Origin: Zychaea mexicana
Lineage: Eukaryota > Mucoromycota > Mucoromycetes > Mucorales > Lichtheimiaceae
Direction of reading: 5' to 3'
DNA: 64,000 bases
Assembly (NCBI RefSeq): GCF_025766255.1
Contig: NW_026516717.1
Location: forward strand, 230,992-294,991
Positions within the stretch are counted from its first letter, which is position 1; each line of letters opens with the position of its first letter. Under the pieces are notes generated by a model. The model was not told where the DNA came from. It saw nothing but the letters and a program-made list of their open reading frames with translations, and made no database searches. Made by a program: the position numbers and the translations under genes. This document shows positions 10,634 to 25,276 of this stretch, piece by piece.

Positions 10634-12578
10634 ATGAAAATTGAAGATCTTGGTCAAGCGACTTCCGGCATTCGAAAAGGGTGCGTAGTAGCATTAGTTT
10701 TATAGGAGAGAGGAGTACGTTGTTACCTCCCCATATGGGTTAAGCATACATAACACGCACGCACCTACTCCTTATTTTTTCCCCGCGCTACATAGTTACC
10801 TGCTTTTCGCAAGGTTCAGATTGGAGAGTTCAGATGAGTACTCCTTATTAATCGTTTACCCTATTGTTGTTGTTGTTATCATTACTGTTATAGTCATGAG
10901 CTGAATGCAGCAGCATTGGAAGACTTTTTGGTCAAGCACGTCCCAGGCTTCGTCCGCCCGCTGGAAATAAGCCAATTCAAGCTGGGCCAATCAAACCCGA
11001 CTTATATGCTTCGAGACGGCAGGTGAGTGTTAATTGTTGAAACTAAATTTATATGACATTCACACACACACACATAGCAAGCAGCAATATGTCATGCGTA
11101 AAAAGCCGCCAGGACAGCTCTTGTCAAAGACGGCCCATGCAGTGGAGCGTGAATTCCGGGTCTTGGACGCACTGGGCAGGTCTTCCGATGTGCCTGTTCC
11201 AAAGGTCTACGCCCTTTGCGAGGATAATTCGGTGCTAGGAACTCCATTTTATGTAAGGTTTCCTTCTCGCTCTCTTTCTATTATATTACTCCCTATCTGT
11301 ATATATTTTCCCCTCTTGTTGATGCAAATGCCTCTATCAAAGAAACTAAATCTATTTTCTAGGTCATGGAGTTCCTAGAGGGCCGTATCTTTTCTGATGT
11401 GCGCTTACTTTCAATGCCTTATGAAGAACGCAAGAAGTGGTAACGTTGTCATTCTCCATTTGTCATATCTAATGATCATAATACGTGAAGGGTGATGTTG
11501 ATTTTCTAACAAATTATAAAAATAAAACAGCTGGTATTCTGCCGTACGAACACTTGCCCAATTGCACAAGGTGGACTATGCAAAAGTCGGTCTGAAAGGA
11601 TACGGAAAAGATGCAGGGTTTTACGACAGACAGATGAACTCATTTGCCAAGATATCAAAGACTCAGGGTGCAGTCAAGGACGAGGATACCGGAGAGCTGG
11701 TGGGCGATATCCCCAAAATCGACGAATTGTTCGCGTGGTTCAAGCGCAATCAGGTTACCGACCAAGCTACAATTGTCCATGGCGATTTTAAAGTATGTAC
11801 TGCACATAATTTTTCTTTTTCATGGATGCAAGTTATGCTTGGATTTGCTGCATGCATGCATGAATTTTAACGCATCTATCTTTTTGTCTCGGGCAGATTG
11901 ACAATATGGTAAGAAGAATACGAACATGCCTCTCTCTCTCTCTCATAATCCTGCGGTTATAACTTCTACATGCCTATTTTCTTCCAATCAAGAGAGGACT
12001 CGTGACTTTATATTCATCACAGTGTACTCACTAACACTATTTCAGATCTTCCACCCTACAGAACCACGTGTGATTGGTGTCTTGGACTGGGAGTTATCGA
12101 CCATTGGCCATCCACTGTCTGATCTAGCCAATCTGTTATTTCCTTTCTATCTTCCTTCGGATCTGCCAAATATTGCTGGTTTTAAAGGAGCCAAAGACCT
12201 ACCCATTCCAGGAGCCGATGAGCTCATGCAGGTATATTGTACGACAGTCGGGAGACCTTATCCGATTGACCGCTGGATGTTCTGTATTGCCTTTTCTGCG
12301 TTTAGGGTGAGTTTTTCTTCTTCTTCTTCTCCTTCCCTTTCAGCGCTTGGTTGTTTTACAAGTTATTGTAAGTTATAGATATGTGCAATACTAAAGAGTC
12401 ATCTATCTATCTACAGTTGGCTGTGATTTTCCAAGGCATTGCAGCTCGTGCAGCACGTAAGCAAGCATCATCTGCACAAGCTAAAACGAACGGTGAGCGG
12501 CGCCATCCAATGACTAAAATTGCCCTCGAATACCTGGAACTAGGTGATCTCCCCCGACTTTCCGGTAGTAAGCTGTAG
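10634..12578 (+). CDS. APH-fold phosphotransferase, ACAD10/ACAD11 N-domain type
   Basis: Eight exons give 374 residues: 10634-10680, 10894-11022, 11078-11252, 11363-11439, 11531-11792, 11897-11908, 12046-12306 and 12417-12578. The protein is a stand-alone kinase-like domain related to the N-terminal aminoglycoside-phosphotransferase fold of ACAD10/11, which in animals is linked to 4-hydroxyacyl-CoA breakdown. Visible motifs are YVMRKKPPG (Lys67/68 region), [25 protein letters not shown], catalytic HGDFKIDNM (Asp228, Asn233) and metal-binding [18 protein letters not shown] (Asp248). No acyl-CoA dehydrogenase domain follows, and the frame ends after a short Lys/Arg-rich helix. The exon 11897-11908 is only 12 nt and supplies IDNM of the catalytic loop. 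The family is secure; the substrate is inference. Confidence 0.92.
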
Positions 12579-14100
12579 TAGTAGCAGTATTAATGTCACT
12601 TGTACTTTGATTGAACGATTAATAATAATGAAAACCTACCTTGTAATTGTATAAAACTCTGGTCTATGTATTAAGAAGAAAAAAGCCCACAAAGGATGAA
12701 ACAAACCACTGCATAATACACATCTGTATTTATTATTTCACGCGCGCACTTTTTCCTTTGAGGAAAAGAAAGGGCATCTGACCTGAACGGTTGCTTTTTT
12801 TACTGCTGTCACGCGGGACGCGATGTGTTGTGGTGATAGGAGTGAACCAACGACCAAGACACATATACACATATGCGCACAAGAGAGAAAATTGTCAATG
12901 CGCGTGATTCGCACGGTTCGTCAACGATTATGTACACACATGAAACGGTTTTGATAATTGTTATAAATGAGCTGTGACGATTGAACCAGAACTCTGGTTA
13001 TACAATATGCGCATTCCGGGAGACTGGTCATAGCCTGTGGTACCTTCAACTTGGTCTGGGAGTGGGGGCAGGATAGGCGATCATTCCAACCAAAAAGAGA
13101 GAGAGAGCGTTTCAGGATCTTTGCCATGCGCCACCTTGTTATTTTTCCTACTTGGATTTCCCCACTTGGATTATACTTCTATTGGACATACCAGCTATCA
13201 TGCCCTCCATTGAGTGATGTATAATTGCCCTAGAGCATGTATTGTTGTTGTTGCTGTTGTTGTCATGGAGAAGCCAAAGATAGATAGGCTCTAGCATTGT
13301 GTTTCCCATGGTGACTGGATTGTTTATTAACCATGGAAACACCTCTCCCATCTCCTCCAGAATGTACATACTCTTTTTGCCATGAACTCGCTGTTCCTTC
13401 CCGCTCGTGTGTGTGTGTGTGTGTGCACAGTCGCGATCATTGTGTCTGCGTGATACAGTTCGGGTTACATCAATACCACCCACCCGCTTTTTGCTCCACA
13501 CTTTTCTCAAGAATTTGGCGATCGATCATGTCTCGCAGCAGCAACCGCACTTTTTTTTGTGAATCTTAACGAAACGAGAGACCTTGATAGGGTAAGAGGA
13601 GCCTCCCCCTTTCCTACCTCCCTTTGTTTGCACGCAAGATGAAAGATGAAGCAGCAGCGGGCAGGCTGTTTATTATTATTTATTGCTTCGGAGTATGCCA
13701 TGTCTATGCGCTCATCATGTGTTTTTCGCCATCCAGCATTTGACAGGCTGCATGCAGGCCCGCATCGTTTATTATTATTATTGTTATTATTATTATTAAT
13801 GCTCCCTCTCTGCTGCTTGCTGTCCATCTCGTCAGATTAAATATATTTGTGTGAGAAACGCACTTGTTTAAAAATGGCCAAAGATGAGTGGAGAGAGCTC
13901 GTTTCGTGACTCCGCCGATCCCATATATATCCCGGTTATGCGTTTATGCATGATCTTTTCCTCATTTCTCTCTTTCTTTCTCTCTCTTAACTTTTTCTCT
14001 GCGTATCATTATATATATTGTATAAATATATATTTCGCAACAACAGCATATATACTTGTATTGTTATACAGCATCACATTGTTCAGAATATTACAGCAGA
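12579..14100. other. intergenic with microsatellites
   Basis: 3' region of the phosphotransferase gene (ATAATAATGAAA shortly after the stop), then sequence without recognisable genes. It contains (GT)n at about 13408-13425 and a TTA repeat at about 13768-13799. The last 80 bases are probably the leader of the zinc-finger gene. Confidence 0.45.
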
Positions 14101-15491
<1,391 letters not shown>

Positions 15492-18400
15492 TAAAACACT
15501 TGTCTTTCTCCATAACATTTATAAGCTATCCCTCAACTCCAGCCCCACACTCTCAGACACAGACACACATCTAGCCCACTCTTCAGGATTGTTATATATA
15601 TATATGTATGTTATTTAGTATTTTTCTCTTTGTTTCATCGGCTCTTTTCTCTTATATACACTTTTACTGTAGCAAACCCCACTCGTCACAACAACACTTC
15701 ATATTGCACTACTAGTACCATAACCACTTCTACTCCCCCAAAGCAGCATTTTGTTCAACTAGTTCTCTTTACACACACACACACTCTCTCTCTCTCTTTT
15801 TTTTAGTATGTAGTCTTCTTTTCTTAAAACCTTGTATATGTTATTATTATGAAAATAATATAGTTCACCGCCATCATAGCTATGACGTCATGCACAACCA
15901 GGAAATATCATTATCTTGAGGCACATTACTTTCTTGTGGAATGCAACGTGGTCCTCCTCGTCTACTATTTTGTAAGCTCCTCCACCGCCAAAAATGATAA
16001 TCTCATTTGTTTCACACTCCTAGTGCACAAATAGTCCATTAATCAGTTTTGCCGCTTCTCCGGTCCGAACCTCTGGATTGTGCCACGCTCATGTGCGTAT
16101 GTGTGGGAGACATTCATACAGATGAACGTTTGATGGAACCGTATCAAGTACTAGTTACCTATCACCAAAGTTCAAGGTGTCAGCATCATTGCCTGCTTGT
16201 TCTTCTTTTTTCCCTCTCCAAGCAGATGAGAGAGGTTTACTGTTAATCTGCAATGATGCATATAGAGCTCTGTTATTTTTATAATTGCGAGAGCGGCATG
16301 GAAATTCAGCTAATTGCCAAGGTTTTACCGTACATTTAAATGCATTTGACACAGTTATTAGTGTCTTAATCCAGGTTATCCCTAGCATGATAGTAAGGTA
16401 ATTGTACTTCTTTGCATGACTCACCCTGCGGCTGCAGCTGCTTCAGCCGATTGTGGTTATGTTAAAGTGTCATCGGAATTGAATGTAAGGCTGACGTTGT
16501 TCTATTCACTCGAATGTTGCGGTTAATGGTTTTGTTATGTATCAGTATTATTCATTTTTTTCTGTTTTTTTAATCCAGTAAAAGTACTTTGAATGCGTTG
16601 TCGCAGACGAAGTAGGTCCATTATTGGATCAGCAACAACAACGGATGAGAAGGGGGGAAAGGGAGAGACGTGATTATGAACTCTTAGATAGCATAGTATT
16701 ACACACTAATAACACGGGTACTGATACGTTTACACAGCAAAAACGCACAACTCTCCCTGTCTCCTTTTTAACTTACGTACTACGTTTGACGGCATAAATA
16801 ATGAATTCCAGAACTCAGGTTCTGTGCTATCATCAGAAAAGGAACGAAGCGTTTTGAGATGTGTTACACACACACTATGTGACCATGTATCCGTTAAAGA
16901 AAGATATCGTTGTGGGTGTGTCTTTTTTAATCCTTTTGTTCGCTCGATAGTAAATGCATGCAATATGTATATAATGTACAATAGTGGAAAAAGAATGGTA
17001 AAGTGAATAATAGACACATACTTGGTCAGACACACTGTCAGTACCACCTAGCACTCCTTGAGATCAAATTGCTATCATGAACATAACAACGAGAATACAA
17101 TGCAAACATGCATTTCTTCTGGAACATCACGAGTTACTACAGCGTATTACTAGCTATTCCGAGATTGTTAATATGTAGTAAGTTCAAGCTGTTCATGTAA
17201 ATGATGAACTTCACGTCACAGTAGACTAGTAGGTCCATAACGAATATGAAACAAAACTGCGCTGATCATGATGATGATGGTGGTGTGGTTGCTCCCCACA
17301 ATGGAACTTTAATATACCGGGATAGCAGTAACAACATGTTGTGCTACGATCATTTTCTATTACACTATCATCGACATATCAACCGCGGGGTCGTTGACAT
17401 ATATATTCATGATACGTAGCACTTGGGCGCAAGGAAAGTTCTTTTCCCGAAACAGGCAGGAGAATCATTGCTTTCCATTTCAAGGTTCTACGCGCACGCA
17501 CTCTTCTTCCTCGGCTTCAATTGATGTATTGGCATTTACGCGCGTAAAAGCAGAAGCAAACTCTAAAAATTAAAAGCAACATAAAGCCTCTATTTGTTGC
17601 CACCTTTTTAAGAACACCATCGTATTACGTACGGCATTATTTATTTTGAATCCAGGAATGTATGCATGTATTATGCATAACGAACAAACGTCGTTTTCAT
17701 AAACACTTTGAGAATATGCAAGTAATAATAGCACGATAGTATATACTTTGAATTGTAAAGAAAGAATGAAGTGATGACCAGCTTTCTATTTGAGATGTCA
17801 AAGAGAAGTTGGATGATTATATGCTATATAAGCAAAAGCGGCACACTTTCTGAGAGAGCAGGGTAACAAAAGTACAGCGGCTGGCGTTATTAGAGCTGGG
17901 GTAAATATACCATGTCATTTTAAGAGGTAATTCCATCTGGCAACTAGGGCGCAGCGATAAATAGAAGTTCCGGAAAATCCAAAAAACGTGTAGTTGCTCA
18001 TGCTATTCAAGAAAGTATATATATCTAACATTTGGTATGCAATACGTGATAGCAATTACGTGAATACTAGAAACATAATATAATCGACGTAAAGCGATTA
18101 ACGTCATATGAATATATGATCAATATACGAACACTGTGCTTATGATGCTGGTGTAAATGGTATGGTGTGCTTGAACCCGCCTTACAATAGGATGTTGGTG
18201 ACAGCTCACACCAAGAACCCAAAAAATGTATCGTGTTGAGGCTGAATTCATGTAATCTACAGCAAAGAAATACTTCTTCTCATGCTTTCCAATTTTGGCC
18301 GCTAACCCCGAACAATGCCATGCGTCTTTCAGCACTTGAACTTTCTCAAGGGAGATACCATAGCAGCTACCACTGTTTTAACTGAAAGTAGAGGTAGTAG

Positions 18401-21400
18401 CAGTAGGTAGAGATAGATTTCTTTTTCTTTGCTCTTCACCTTATACACCCGTTTCATCACACAAAAGGCCCGCGTCAAAGTGGAACCCGTACCACGTTGA
18501 GAGAGGATGATGTTGTCTCGAATTGTCCTATCATCAGTTGGACATGTCGACGTTCTTCCCTCGCACACGCACACACGCACACACCAATTACACAAATTAA
18601 AATGCATGATTTGTGTATCTTTCGTTACATGCGACAACAACAACAGCAAGATGATAACGTTACCTTGGTTCGATTTCTTAGGTTGTCGAGAAAGCAAAGC
18701 AAAAAGCGCGCAGGCTTGTTTGATTGTTATGAGAAGACATGTGTGTGCTTCTCAATGCTATAAAAAGTTTCTGTTCTGCTGACCTTGTCTGTTCTCATTA
18801 CAATAATGTGGAGGCAAATAAAAACTGACTGTAGTTCTCCTACAAAAAAAAATTCTCATTACAATAAAAGAAATTGTGTGGCTAGAAAAAAGAGAACGCC
18901 CGACCTGTTAGTTTATAATCCTATTTTCATGTTATAAACTTTTCTTGTGTATGCGTCTTACGCCAAGCGCGCCGTCGTTGTTGATAAAATGTCATCTTGT
19001 ATTCTCTTGTTAGGCAGTATTGGGTGACGTATATGCATAGTAGCTGCGCCAAGTGCATCATTGGTAAAGATGTGCATAACACAAGCGATAGACGAGATAA
19101 GTACATATAGCTCTTTGTTTTTTTGTTTTTTGGGCAAAATCATGCGCTCACAAACAGGCAGTCATCTTGATCACCCTATATTGCGGGCAGAGTATGTAGC
19201 ACCATCGCCATGGATCGCACGAATTCATTATAATATTGTTTTTTACTAAAACAAGAAAATGTTGAAACCCAGTTGGATGCACGAATGAGAGGTTTCTTGC
19301 ATTACTAGTTGTTTTAGCTTTCGTAGCATAGTACTGTATCGAAGAGGGGAACAACTTGTGTGTTCTCTCTTGCTGTGGTCGTAGTACAGATACTTTGTAA
19401 TGATATGGCGTTTTTAATAACAAACATTGGTGTGAACAGTGCATTCACACGATATTGAGATTGCTATAGTCATATACAAGAAAGGATGACGCTAGTGACG
19501 AGCAGGTTTTATTTATGGAATGTGTGGGGTAAGTTGCGTGGGAATCATGATGGGTATGCATCCTAACTTCCCCTCCTAGAACCACCACTAGCACATCGAA
19601 TATGTAGATGAATATATATATATATATATAGAGAGAGCGAGAGAGAGAGAGAGAGTAGTATTTATAACGAGAGCAAAAGACAGAGTTCAGTCGCCAGGAT
19701 GAGCAGGCCATTGTTTGCCTTGATGGCGAGTGGTTCTTTTTTTGTCCGTTGCATTAGACAATCAAGCACCTACTGGTTCCCTCTATGTGGGCACATCCTA
19801 TTTGTAAAAGTTCACTTATCATGAATCGCTGCATACTGATAGTAAATAACAGTAATGAAGCTACCATTAGAGATACACATACATGGAGTAATGTCCTTTT
19901 TGACCGCAGTGAATGCATCGAACGTCAGTAGTAAGCATTGTACAATGGTTGTTTGATACGTGAGAAGAAGAAGAAGAAGCACAAAGTTAAAAAAGAGATA
20001 CAGGAGTGGGGATGATGGTGGCCTTTATATATTATTTTTGTTTGTAAACGAACAGAAAAAAAAGAATGTTCGATCGAAACGGCGCGCATGCATGCGTGTG
20101 CTTGTGTTTGATGTGGGGCGGTGGGGGTGAAATTAGTATCGCATGATGCTCGAGAAACATTTATCCGTTGCTGGTGGCCCGCCGCGGAAGGCGATCTCTC
20201 GATCGAAGACCACATGGCAGCTCTTGTATTACCTTCTCTGTGAGAGAGAGAGAGAGAGAAAGAGAGAGAATGATACCATTTTCTTGTGTATCCTCCTCCT
20301 CCCTCCCTCACCCCCACACCTGAGGTTGTGCAGTACTAGTCAATAGCACAATTGTCTTTTTCTTCTATGACGTTTTTTATTTTCAATTCGTGGGAGCGCA
20401 CGGCCATTCGAATTAAAATGGAATACCACTTTTTGTTGCTTTTTCATCTCATATCTACATCCAGTTTATCTGCTGTTGCCATCATCTTTAACTCCTTTGC
20501 GCATTGAGAAGAAATGATAAGTAAGCGGGTTAGCTTATCTTAACGAGACGCTCTTGTCATGTGCTTTTCTTCTAATTAACAAAACCCAGAACTGGAATCG
20601 CGATAACATTCTTGCTTGACCCATGATTTGCTGTGTTGTTGTTGTCCGAGAAAGCACTAACTTTTATGGCTTGCCTGTTTTGGGGTTTATGATACGTGTG
20701 TCGTTCGTCATCATCTCTCATCTATCATCTTGAACAGAGCGAGCCGGCTGCTGCTCTGTTGAGTCGTTCCCCATGGATGCATAAAACCTACGACCCTATT
20801 CTGTCTTTTTTGAGAACATCTCTTTTAAGATCATTGTTATGCTACAATGTACGTGGGACTTCATCTACTTTTTTTGCGATTTATATATGACTTACTACAT
20901 AAACCATGGTACCACGTGCTGAGACAACAATCATCGACGGATGGAAATGCAGAAATGAACAAGTCTTGCTTAATAGATAGAACAGTGAGCCACATGACTA
21001 CGTATATTTGATATCTCTTTCTCCGTATCGTTAAAGTGTGTAAGTGCCAAGCGGATGGAATAAACGTCGTTACACCACCCCCCCCCCCACCCCTCACCGT
21101 ACAACAATGGAAAAAGAGAGTGCTTTATGGCTCAGCGTTTTTGGATGCATCGCTTATGAATCATTTGCCGCTACTACTAGCTAAAGGGAAAAAGGAAAAC
21201 ACAATAGCGTGTGAGGCTAATGAAAACCCATCTTTCCTTAATTACAATTGCTCAAAACCACGCTATTCATTCACCCTCCTTTTCTATACTGTAACAAAAA
21301 GACCACATTTTATGGTTACAATGTTATGCTTGTACTAGGCAATAGTATACTGTTTTGTAAGGAAAATTTGGGTAATCAACAGCCAAGGGCATCCAATCCT

Positions 21401-21519
21401 ATCCAGTAGCAGCGACGATCGTTGTTGTCGTCATTATCGTTGATATAAAAAAAGCATTTCGGCACCTTTGTTTGACGGACGATGATAAGCGATCATGAAA
21501 GCTTTGTTTTTTCTCTTCT
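15492..21519. other. gene-poor spacer of about 6 kb
   Basis: I see no protein gene that I can support on either strand. Visible elements are CT-rich 3' sequence after the zinc-finger gene, CA/CT microsatellites (15770-15800), a TA/GA compound microsatellite (about 19614-19654), a GA tract (about 20241-20268) and a C-run near 21077-21088. Short open frames have no ATG or no recognisable composition. An unspliced noncoding RNA or a heavily interrupted gene could be missed by eye. Confidence 0.4.
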
Positions 21520-22371
21520 TCAAAAAAAGGATAGGCCTCCCGGGTATTCGTTTTCAAAGTACTTGCAATTCTCTGGCGTGTGACTATCAATAATGCGATG
21601 GGTTGGACAAAACGCGTTGTAATGAAATGGCCCGATGACTTGAAACTTGACATGTTGGTCATAAGCAGCGACGTAGGCGAGACCCGACTCAAGATTTTGC
21701 TGTGGAATATAATAATCGCCATCCAAAATCACTACAACCGATCCTTTCCATCGAACCGCATCCTCTTCTTCAATCCTCTCCGGAAAAACTTCCAACACGC
21801 GAATAGGTTTGTTGTCGTGCTGCCAATACAGAAACAGTGACCCTATCGACTTGCGTACATTGTTTGCGCAGATAATGTCTTGGTCTTCTTTGTCCTCTCC
21901 ATGCATAGGCAAACCCGAAAGTCGCATGATCATGTAAGCACCCGCCGCACTACGAGGAATAGCGGGAACGACTGTGGCTTCCTTATCACGCTCGATTTTT
22001 AGGCCGCGTTTGAGTGCTAGCATGTACGATCGTTCAGGTTGAATTAAAACTTCAAGAACAACCCAATTCTTTTCGTCATCAATGTCTTCTTCTTCTTTTG
22101 TTGGCTGACATTCAACAGTTGTTGTTGTTGTTTGTGGTGGTGAAGGCAACGACAGAGACGCGTAGTAATTCTCGGTCGACAGTGTACGGATGATCATGCT
22201 AGTTTCGCCACTGAAATTCCGTCGAAGCAATTGACACGCCTCCTTGTCACTGGTAACATGATTGTAAAACGTGTAAATTAGCACATTCTTACGATCCGAG
22301 ATCCACCAAGGCCGAAACCGGTCATTGCGTGCAAACATGTAGTTCGTCAATGGAATGTCAACGGGTGCCAT
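21520..22371 (-). CDS. uncharacterised 283-aa acidic protein
   Basis: An intact intron-free frame starts at ATG (MAPVDIPLTNYMFARNDRF). It has no signal peptide and no membrane segment. A Thr-rich and acidic linker (around residues 75-100, TTTTTVECQ then KEEEDIDDEK) separates two more structured parts. The C-terminal part contains WKGSVVVILDGDYYIPQQN and CPTHRIIDSHTPENC. I do not recognise the family. Length, an intact frame and balanced composition support a real gene, probably lineage-specific. Confidence 0.65.
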   Translation of the reverse strand: MAPVDIPLTNYMFARNDRFRPWWISDRKNVLIYTFYNHVTSDKEACQLLRRNFSGETSMIIRTLSTENYYASLSLPSPPQTTTTTVECQPTKEEEDIDDEKNWVVLEVLIQPERSYMLALKRGLKIERDKEATVVPAIPRSAAGAYMIMRLSGLPMHGEDKEDQDIICANNVRKSIGSLFLYWQHDNKPIRVLEVFPERIEEEDAVRWKGSVVVILDGDYYIPQQNLESGLAYVAAYDQHVKFQVIGPFHYNAFCPTHRIIDSHTPENCKYFENEYPGGLSFF

Positions 22372-23012
22372 ATTGTTTGAAGAGGTGAATACAAAACAAC
22401 AAGTGTAAAAAAGTCCAATTTTGTGCGACAGTTCAGTCAGGTCCGAAATGATACACTTGAGAGTTTTGCATGATTAAAGAGAATATTGATAAATAGCGCA
22501 ATATTGTTTGTTAAGCACTTTTTCCCCATTCTTTCTATATGCAGTGATGATCCAGGAGGTTAAGTTGGAAATCTCCTATCTGATTTAATAGCAGTAAAAA
22601 GAAGGTTTACTTCATTTCAATCTATCATACGTACTATTAAGGAAACTAACCCCGCAGCTCTTCATGACACTCGCAAGTGCTCTCTGGTGTTATACATGGC
22701 AACAAAAATCAATGTGTTGTCAAGGAAGGCGGTGTGCCTTGAATTGACCAAAATTAGTAGTCAGGAGTAACCACCCAATCAGAAATCACAGTGAAGGCCC
22801 TGGTGGTTGATGAGTGGGTGAGAGTGGAAAGTGTGGAAAAGAAGCACCGACAAAACCTACAACCTACCCACCTACCCTTGTTTTCTTTATATTGCTTCTA
22901 CTCAGGGAACCTCACAAAAAAAAGGCCAAGGTTGTAAAAAAAGGTTGGAAGTAGACATTGAGCTGGAAAGCTGGGCCCAAACCAAATAAAAACGAGCATC
23001 ACAGGCGATTCA
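22372..23012. other. divergent promoter region
   Basis: This stretch lies between the start of the minus-strand gene at 22371 and the plus-strand FYVE gene at 23013, so it should hold both promoters. No specific motif can be assigned. Direct CTACCCAC-type repeats occur around 22862-22880. Confidence 0.4.
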
Positions 23013-23887
23013 ATGGATGTCTACGCACTTACTCGAAAGAAGCGACCCACTCGTCTAACACTCGGCCAGCCGACTCGGTCATCAGCCCTTGAAACGTTGG
23101 AATCGCCGACGTTGACAGATCAGACTGGTTCTTCCCTGGAATCGAAACGTCAATCTTTAAACAGCATTTTGTCACTATCCGATACAGTGACAGGTCCGCC
23201 ATCCAGAGACCATTGGAAGGTAACTTGATGTACTATAACAAAAAAGGAGAGAGAGAGAGAGACAGGTTGTTGTGAGGGGGGGTGTTTCTATTGCGCTCTC
23301 TTTCTCTGCGGGTGTGCTCAAGAAGTGTACATATGCCCTGACTATTGGATATATTTTTCCTGTAATACTAGCCGGACGCTGACGCTAGTCATTGTGCCTA
23401 CATGGCATGTACAATATCATTTGGACTATTCGAACGAAGGCACCACTGTCGGAAATGCGGCGACATTTTCTGCTCTACCCATTGCTCTAATTACTTTCGA
23501 CTGGACCAGTCTTCGCAATTCCACCGAAAAGGGATATTATCTCGAGGCTGTGATACTTGCGCAGCCGAATACCGGAGGTGGCAATCGGGACAACAACAGC
23601 AGCAGCAGCAGCAGCAGCAAAAGGATACCCCGCAGCTACAAGAAAACCAAGAAGGATCGGCAGGTCACGACGAATTCGACACCAAATTTAATTATAATAA
23701 TCAGCATCAGCATCAGCATCATTATCAGCATCAGCATCATCACAACAACAACCATCATACGAGCAGTAGCCGTCGTCGTCGTGCCGGCATTATGACGCAG
23801 CAACCTCAAGCCATGGAAGGAATAACAGAGCTAGGCAGAGATGGTAATTTGGAAACAATTAAAGGGGGAGGAGGATGCTTTGTTTAG
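23013..23887 (+). CDS. FYVE zinc-finger protein (PI3P-binding) with Gln/His tracts
   Basis: Two exons (23013-23219 and 23372-23887) give 240 residues. The FYVE domain (residues about 68-130) starts HWKPDADASHCAYMAC and contains the signature RRHHCRKCGDIFC, then HCSNYFRL and GCDTCAAEY, giving the eight zinc-ligating Cys/His positions. FYVE fingers bind phosphatidylinositol 3-phosphate on endosomes and vacuoles, so a membrane-trafficking or scaffold role is likely. The N-terminus is Ser/Thr-rich. The C-terminus carries a poly-Gln tract and a Gln/His/Asn-rich tract from CAG, CAT and CAA repeats, then ends in a Gly-rich stretch. The intron falls exactly at the start of the FYVE domain. Specific partners cannot be deduced. 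Confidence 0.87.
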
Positions 23888-25276
23888 GGACAAGAATTTT
23901 GGTTTTCTCAAGTCGCTACTTGCATAATTAGATATTGTTCAGCCTGTGGAGCATCATCCAAAAGGAATTACCATCAGAAGTAATCCTGAAGGTAATAAGC
24001 ATAGAAAAGTCACGAAACCCGGGGTCAAAGGAGGAGGATCCAAGGGGGGTGGTTTGAGGTTTCTTATCGGATTGTTGACCATCATCAAATGCTTTTAATA
24101 GTTGTTTTCAACCCTATCCCATCTGTTCCAGCCGATTGGCAATGGTCAACATTTTAGACACTTCTGCCTCCGTTTCGCACTTTTTGCACCTTACAATTCT
24201 CACTATATTTTATACACACACACACACAACACGCACCTGCATATTCTATATTAACTATTTGTTACCATTTTTCATTTCTTTTATTCTAACTTTGATATAT
24301 TAAAAACTCTGAATCATTTCTTCTCGTTTTACCAACTGGATATATGCTCTTTCGCTGTTTGTTCGGGCTGCATTTCCGTTCATAGATGGCGCCAAAATGG
24401 TAAGCATTTGCTCTTCCCCGCCGAGCAACGATCAATTACAGACTACATGAGCCCTTTATTCATTAACACGAACTATCCGCAGCATTTATCCTGTTTGTAC
24501 AAAAGGTGGTTTCTTAGGTACGAAGCTACGATAAGAGCACCATTGTGCTGTCGTCCAACCCTTGGATTAGACCACCATACTATTACGGATACTGCTGAAG
24601 TCGTCGCATTGTCAGATATCCAAGGCGACCTCGAGAAGGACGCACAAATTGCAACCACGCACATGTCACTGAATAGCACGCAACACAATGGTTACGACTT
24701 TATTAACATCTTACCACAACCCTATCTCGTATATCTTTAGCTGATCTTGCCAAAATCTATACAGCGCATCCCATATCTCACTGACACCAGGACAAGCTTG
24801 CTCCTTTTCCTCCTGTCATTAATTCTTCCAACTTCTGGTATGAGCAGCAACGTGAAATCTTCTTCGAACAAAATTGTCTCCACACGATGCAGGCTCACAA
24901 AAGGCATATCAAACTTTTAATGTATCGTGGTCGAGTTCTCTAATGATACGGAGGGGGGAAGAGAGCGGGATTCACCGAGACTACAGCGGAGTAACCTATC
25001 TACGATACTGCTGAGACACAAATTAGTTCTTTATTGTTCATGAGTTATCTTTGGTGTACTTTGCCTAGACAAATGCAGGATGTATGTCTGTCGAGGGTCT
25101 TCTTCTCTAAGTCCAGCTGTTACACTTTCCACGTGGTGTATGCACACTGCGCTGCCACAATGTTAAAAGCACTATTCAGAATGTGTACTATCCGGTACTT
25201 CTAAACGCCACCAACACCCACCATAAACCGTCTTACTGTCACGTATAACCTACTATCATATCTACTAGCGTATTAA
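23888..25276. other. intergenic, 3' region of the FYVE gene
   Basis: No gene can be supported. An open frame at 24408-24740 has no domain and no consistent splicing path from the ATG near 24384. CA repeats occur at about 24216-24229. Confidence 0.35.

Noticed and set aside
13390..13440. (GT)n and similar tracts as possible CRISPR-like or regulated repeats
   Set aside because: Simple microsatellites without spacers, common throughout this spacer DNA.
18655..18690. GGTTCGATTTC as a possible tRNA T-arm
   Set aside because: No matching acceptor stem, D-arm or anticodon arm around it.
21580..21840. Plus-strand 86-codon frame
   Set aside because: It is the antisense shadow of the 283-aa minus-strand gene.
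24408..24740. 110-codon frame after the FYVE gene
   Set aside because: No domain, no ATG at its start, and joining it to the nearby ATG at 24384 gives an immediate stop.
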